A stretch of 12,006 nt of DNA from Rhodanobacteraceae bacterium. Its GTDB lineage: Bacteria; Pseudomonadota; Gammaproteobacteria; Xanthomonadales; SZUA-5. Shown here in pieces: positions 1-6,600 of this stretch; the stretch's first letter is position 1; every line of letters begins with the position of its first letter. The translations under genes were made by a program, and so were the position numbers. Location of the stretch: NCBI GenBank assembly GCA_003233535.1, contig QIMA01000406.1:1-12006 (forward strand), read 5' to 3'. Under the pieces are notes generated by a model. The model was not told the origin of the DNA, made no database searches, and saw only the letters and a list, made by a program, of their open reading frames with translations.

Positions 1-671
1 TGTAAGGCGCTGGTCGCCAAGATCAAGTCATACCGCTCCGCTTCGGCAGCCGGCTTGACCTGCATGTCGAGCACAGCGTATTCCAGCCAATCGCGTTCGC
101 CGAAACGACGCCGTGCCACGTTTAGCATTGCTTGGCTGGTGTCGGTGAAGCGATATCGCGCCGCAGATTGCTCCAACGCCTCCGCCAACTGCGTCAGCGT
201 CGTCCCGAGGCCGCCGCCCACTTCTAGAATGCTCAGCGGGCCGGCCTTTGCCAACGCCGCCACCGCGCTTGCGATTATGCGGTTTGGCGCTTCAAATAAA
301 CGGCCGTAAACCTCCGGCGTTTGTGCCGAAAGATAGATGTCGGCGGAGTGGCGCTTTTCAGTAAGAATGTCAGGTAGTGAATCGACAGACTGGTCGAACA
401 GCTCCAGTTCGCCCATGCCCAGCTCAAAGAAGTCTCGTACTGGCAGTTCACGGATCGATTGCGGTTCGTCTACACAGTCACCCACTTCGCGCGCTAGCGG
501 AAGCGTGCGCGCCAACCAGTCGCGATAGCGCGGTGCCACACCGTGCTGTTCGATCAGCTGCTCGGCATCTCGTAGTTCCGGGCATCCACTGAGTGTGCGA
601 CAGGCACTTGCCACGGTAATTGCGGTCTGACGAGTGAGAAACTGGGCTATCTGGTCGAACGCCTGCGGCTC
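1..671 (-). other. Methyltransferase-like domain nested in the A domain (cut by window edge)
   Basis: After A8 and LGAFVVAEAT the A domain is interrupted by a methyltransferase-type sequence. It has a helical lead-in with HSADIYLSAQTPEVYGRLFE, then motif I ILEVGGGLGTTLTQL (Glu2879), YRFTDTSQAML and YDLILATSAL. The next, partial codon is CA, so the conserved His of this motif could follow. Known nested domains at this site either methylate (N- or C-) or, as in pyochelin and yersiniabactin systems, epimerise the thiazoline alpha carbon. The motif is GGGLG rather than the usual GAGTG. Which activity applies cannot be decided here. Confidence 0.85.
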
Positions 672-3600
672 AAAGGCAACAGCGTGGGAGTTGGCTTCCG
701 CCTGCGCTGCCTCCAGTGCCTTGGCAAAAGGCAGCGGCGGCGATTGTGTTGCCTCGGCAACGACAAATGCGCCGAGAATTTTGTCGTGGCCGCTGCCTGT
801 GCTGAAGGCGCTGGCAACCGCGCGAGCAACGCCCGGATGTTGCTCAAGTACCGCTTCAATTTCGCCAAGTTCGATGCGATGGCCCTGCACCTTGACCTGG
901 AAGTCCTCGCGACCGAGAAACTCGATTGGTATGGGTGAATCTGGCGGTGCGCTGCTGTACGGGCGGTGACGACCGATATCGCCGGTCTGGTACCGACGCT
1001 GCCCGCTGTGCTGGTCGACCGGGAAGCGTTCGGCGCTGCGCTTGTCGTCATTGAGGTAGCCTCGGGCCAGGCCGGCACCAGAGATACAAATGTCGCCGAT
1101 ACACCAATCGGGAAGCTCAGCGCCGTCGCGCCCGACGATGTGCAGAGTTTGGCCGTCTAGCGGTGTGCCATACGGAATTGAATGCCAGCTTGGATCCAGT
1201 TCATCGACTTGGTGGAAGTTCGACCAAATGGCTGCCTCGGTGGCACCACCTAAGCAGATTAAGCGGGCGTTTTCGGCTTGCTCGCGCAATGCGTTGGCGG
1301 TTTCCAGCGGGATCCAGTCGCCGCTAAGCAGTACTAGGCGCAGTGCATGCTTGCGTGGGAGCCCGAACTCCAACATCAAGTTCATCAGAGCTGGAGCGCT
1401 ATTCCATAGCGTGACTTCGCCTTGCTCCAACACTTGGGCCCAATGTGCTGGGTCTGGCTGAGTGCTGGGTGCGGGGATGACCACGGCACCGCCGGCTGAT
1501 AACGGGCCAAAGATGTCGTATACCGACAAATCGAAACTCAACGAGGATAGCGCGAAACAGCGATCTGTCGGCCCAACATTCCAGCGCCGATTGACTGCCT
1601 CGATTGTCGTGAAAGCGGCCGCATGCTCGATCATCACGCCCTTCGGCTCACCGGTGGAGCCAGAGGTGTAAATGACATAGGCAAGGCGGTCTGTGTCGCC
1701 AATTTCCGCCAATTCTGGCGTCTCGTCGGCTTCCATTGCAACGTCAATCCAGGTCGGATCGAGCGCTACAGCCGCACTGCTTTCTAGCAGCTGGCGGCGG
1801 CGCTTTGATGGCCAGGCGGGGTCGATAGGCAGATACGCAGCGCCGGCCATGCCGATACCCAGTACCGCGACGATCTGCTGCCAGCCTTTCTCCAGGCAGA
1901 TGGCGACGAGGCGGTCACGACTGGCTGCTGGCGAGCCGAGCTCCTGGCTCAAGCGCAAGGCCAGGTTCGCAGCTCCACGATGCAAGACCGCATAGCTCAT
2001 GCGTCGCTCGGGTGCGAGCAAGGCAAGTGCGTCGGGCTGGCTCTCGGCAAGCTGACAAAAACGCCGGTGTAGCAACTCTGGCGCAGGCGCGGGCAGTAGC
2101 GGGGCGCGACGAGCGTCGGGCAAGGCCTGGCGCAAGGCCCAGTCCCAGCCCGGCCCATCGGCAAGTGCCAGCAACATGCGCTCGTGCGCTTGAGTCATGG
2201 TCTCGATCAGACCGTCTGGGAAAATGCCTTCAAGTACATCCCAGTTGCAGAACAGTTGGCCATCTTCTTCCGAGACCTGATGATCGATCCAGACTTGCGG
2301 GGTTGAAGAAACGTTGTAGACGGTCGTGCCCAGCTTGTCCCATCCGGCTGATGCGCTTTTTGCTGCGTGACGGCCCGCGTCGCGAAACCCGAGTGCGCTG
2401 GTGAATACCACCGGCACGCTCTGCAGACCGCCACCACGACGTTTGGAACGCTCACGCAGTACCTGCACACCGCCCACATGTGCATGGTCGAGATCGCTCG
2501 CTAGGCGTTCGACTAGCAAGCGGACGCGCTGTTCGAATTGCGCTGGGCGTGCATCAACTTCGAGCAGCAAGGTTGAGGTGAAATCGCCGAGTAGCGCGCC
2601 AATGTCGGTATGTAAATCGGGCCGATTGAACGAGGTAACGGTGATCGAGAAACACGGATCGCGCGACCAGCTTGCCAGAATGTCGGCATAGGCCGCTGCC
2701 AAGACCCCGGCTAAGGTCAGCGAGCGCGCACGGCAAGCCGCTTTTAGCGCATCGGCTCGATCTTTTTGCAGAACAATTCGGTAGCGGCGGAAGCTTGGCT
2801 TGCTGCTGGCTGCTTGCTCTGCCAACGGCAGGTCAGGGGCGCCTGGCAGGGTGTCTAGACGCGCCAGCCAATAAGCTTCGCTGCGCGCAAAGACGGCGCT
2901 TTTTCGGAATTGTTGCGCTTCCAATACCACATCTCGGAACGACAGCCCAATAGGCGCGAGGATGGCTTCGGGATTGTCATACAGCGCCGCCCACTCCAGC
3001 CGCAGGGCGTGAATCGACGCAGCATCCAGAGCAATCAAATCAAAGCCGGTGTGGATGCGCGCTTTCTTGCCATGCAGACTGACGCTGATGTCAAACAGCG
3101 GCCAAGAATTCGGCGCCACCACGCGTCCGGCCAGCCGCTTGCGAATCTGCAGTAGCTCGTTCTCACTCTGCTCTGGCGCCATCTCACGCAAGTCAGCGAT
3201 GGCAAATGGGTATCGCGGTACCTCAGTCAAAATGCGCTGGTTGCCTTCGGTACTGATTTGCAGCCGGAGCATGCCGTGGCGCTTGATTAACAGATTCCAG
3301 GCGTCTTCCAGTCGAGCGATATCGACTCGATCGGAATCGAATTCGGTGTAGAGATAGCAACCGACGCTGCCCAGCGACATGTCGTCGCGGCTGCCCAGCC
3401 AGTAGGCCTGTTGAATTTCCGTGAGCGGGAATGGCTCGTGGCTGTGCGCACCGTCCGCAACAATGCGGCGCACGGCAGCGGCCGCAGCTGGCTGAGCGCT
3501 GCTCGCAAGATTACTCACCAACGCCGCAGCACAAGCGCCCTCGATTAAATCGCGAACCGCTAAAACGATGCCCAGCTCTTTCTCCACGCGGTTTTTGATT

Positions 3601-6600
3601 TCAACCGCGACGAGCGAATCCAGGCCGTACTCAAATAACGGTTTTTGCGGGTCGAGGGGTTCGTGCAGCGACAACAGCTCGGCGATGATGGCGTAGAGGC
3701 GCTCGGCAGGGGCGGGGGCGGAAACGGGTGGCTGGATAGGGACGACATGATCCGCCAGGAGCTTGCTGATCGATGCGCCTTCGATCAGATCGCGGACTTG
3801 GATTTGCAGGCCGAGTTCGGTTTCCGCGCGATTTTTTATCTCCACTGCAACGAGTGAATCCAGTCCGTACTCGAAAAGCGGTAGAGATGGATCCGCCGGG
3901 GCCTCAAGCTGCAGTAGTTCGGTGACGATTCGCGTCAGTCCGGCTTGCAAATTCATTCCTGCCGGGACCGGTTCAACTTGAGGCTTCGGCGCTTCGACGA
4001 TCGCCTCAGCGCCCATCACAGGCGCGCTGTCGAGCTCTGCATACAGGCGCGGCGCGCGCGGTTGAAAATGTGCAGAAAAGCGCCCGTAATCGGCTCCAGG
4101 TGTGATCAGTATCTGTGCATCAGCGGCGCTCAGCGCGGCGCCGAAGGCGGCCACGCCGGCCGCGGGATCGATGCTGCCGAGCCCTAACTCCTCGGCTTGC
4201 GTGTCGAAGCCCAGGCGCGCTGCCGAACCGATCTCACGCCACACGCCCCAATCAATCGCTAGCGCAGGAAAACCAGACTCGCGCAGCTCTGCGGCCAGTG
4301 CGTCGAGGAAGCTGCTGGCAAAGGCGTGGTTGGCCTGCCGAGCTGAACCGAGCACTCCGGCGGCCGACGCAAATAGCACGAAGTGATCAAGTGGGTGTCC
4401 CCGCAGTACGCGATGCAGCGCCAGCGCGCCGCCTAGCTTTGCGTGAAAGACGCGCGCCGCAGTATCGGGAGTCTGTGCCGTGATCTGTGCGTTCGATAAC
4501 AGACCCGCCGCGTGCACCACTCCGGATAGCTGGCCAACTTCGTCGGTCACGGTGTTGAGAAATGCCTCGTCCGCGACATCGCCAGCGAAAAAATCACTCG
4601 GCACGTCAAATTCAGGCAATTCGGTTGGCCGCCGTCGGCCAATCAAAACCAGTCGCTCAGCCCCGAGCTGCACCAGCTGCGTCGCAATTGCGCGACCCAG
4701 GCCGCCGCTCCCACCACAGATCAACCAAGTGCCGCGGACTCGCACCGGTTTGGTGTCGTTCAGCGGTGCGAGACGAGCTACGCGTCGCCGACCGTCCGCA
4801 TAAAGCACCTCCTCCTCCGGATCCTGCCCGATCACGTCTAACAATGATTCGTCGGTTTCAAGTTGGCCAAGAAATAAACGGGGTCTGCACTCGGGATGCT
4901 CGAGACGCAAACTGCGCACGAAGCCTGCTAGTCCGCCATGGCCGGCATTGCTGTGAGCTACCAAAGTAAGGCGGGGCATGCTCTGGCGCTGCGCCAGTTC
5001 GGCGATCAGTTGGCAAAGCGATTCGAACAGCGTCAGTTGCGCCTGTTCCTCGCACGCAACGGGTGCGAGGAAATGGATTCGGTGTTGCTCTTCACCGCAC
5101 TCCACGAGCGCCGGGCAGCCGTCGCCTAGACGCTGTGCGAGGTCAACCTGAATGTCACCGGACAGCGCAACATGCTCGCCGTCATCGGCACCTGGCTGTA
5201 GCGATGCACGCGCCAGCATTACTTCCACACCAGCCGCTACGCCGGGCTCGAAGCCGGCCTCACGGAGAACGGCTTTCCAACTATCCGATGACAGCAGCGG
5301 ATGGTTTGGACGCAGCGAGCTGTCCTCAAAACGCCACCAACCGGAAGTGAGTCCGAACACAATATCGACCCAGCGTCGGGCCTGAGTGCTCTCCACCAGG
5401 ATGAGCATTCCACCCGGTGCGAGTAGTCGGCGAACGTGCGCGAGACTCTGCGCAATGTCGACTGTGGCGTGGAGCACATTTGCAGCAATTACAATGTCCG
5501 TGCAGCCGGCCTCGAAGCCTTGCGACAATGGATCGGACTCGATATCGAGCCGCCGCGTTCGCAGCCCGTCACGCGGGAAGTTCCTTTGCGCTGCGCTGAG
5601 GAAGGCAGGCGAAATGTCGGTGAAGTCGTAGTGCAGGGCATGGCCTTCGAGTGCATCCATGACGGCTTGTGTCGTGCCGCCGGTTCCAGCACCGATCTCC
5701 AGCACACGCAAGGGCGCAGCGGTGGTGCGCGCTAAACTTGCCACTGCGTGGCGAACTTGGGCGTTGACGGTGTCGGCATAGGCCGAGCCGGAGTAAAAAC
5801 TGCTGGCACCCTCTTGGCCGCTGCCAAACAGTAGCTGCAGTGGGTCGGTGGTTCCCTGCAGTACGCCATCCAACGCCTCGCCACAGCGAGTCAATACGGC
5901 GATCTCTGCGGCCATGGAAGGATGCCGTTCAATCAATAGCTCGGCGCTGTCGGTCTGGGTTGAGGGTTCTGCCAGGACCCGCCAACGCCGGCCACGACGC
6001 TCAAGTACGCCATCGTCAACCAGGAATCCCAACAGATGGGCGAACAAGCGTTGATGGTTTTCAGCGATGCCTAGGCTTTCTTTGATCGAACCGAGACTGA
6101 ATTCCGTGCCGGGTTCGAACTGCAGACCTAGGCGAGTCAAAGCGGCCCCAGCGTAGGCAGTCGCCAGGCGTTCGAGCGATTGCTCTGCTGCTGCATAGTC
6201 GGCTACATCCCCAGGTTCGGCATCGCTGATGTCGTCTTTACTAAGTTCAGTTACCAGATCCTGGGCTGCTGGAAAGCGTTGTGCATTCGCGGCGGCCAAT
6301 GGCTGCTCACGCCACACGATTTGGTGCATGCCATGGTCGGCCTTGCCAGCCGCCGCCCGGAATACAACGTCGTGCAAGAGGACCGCCAACCCATGCGTAT
6401 CGAATATCTGTACTTGGGCCTGCGCTTGTGCGCCTTGACGTTGTGCGCTCACTCGCACCTGCGCATCGCCATCGGGCATGCGCGTGAACTGCACACGACC
6501 TACCCGTGCGGGCAGCAGTAACGCGTTGTTGTCGGTGTGCAGCGCAACTGCGACTAGCTGAAGCGCGGCATCGATCATGGTGGTAAAGCGAGCTTCGTCA

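Larger units (their letters stand above)
3513..3962 (-). repeat. Direct duplication encoding the tandem ACPs
   Basis: Two copies, about 240 nt apart, encode near-duplicate ACPs. The stretch PLFEYGLDSLVAVEIKNR (18 residues) is identical in both, and (V)RDLIEGA recurs; sequence around it has diverged (AETELGLQIQ versus VEKELGIVLA). At DNA level the cores differ mainly at third codon positions, so the duplication is not very recent. Confidence 0.8.

Noticed and set aside
2151..3437. Ordinary peptide-bond condensation (C) domain
   Set aside because: There is no HHxxxDG; the DxxxxDxxS signature and the downstream PVVFTS and TPQVWIDHQ motifs identify a heterocyclization domain.
4562..4969. Plus-strand 135-codon frame opposite the KR
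   Set aside because: Antisense to an intact KR nucleotide-binding region; no motif, no ribosome binding site, Arg/Pro-rich composition.
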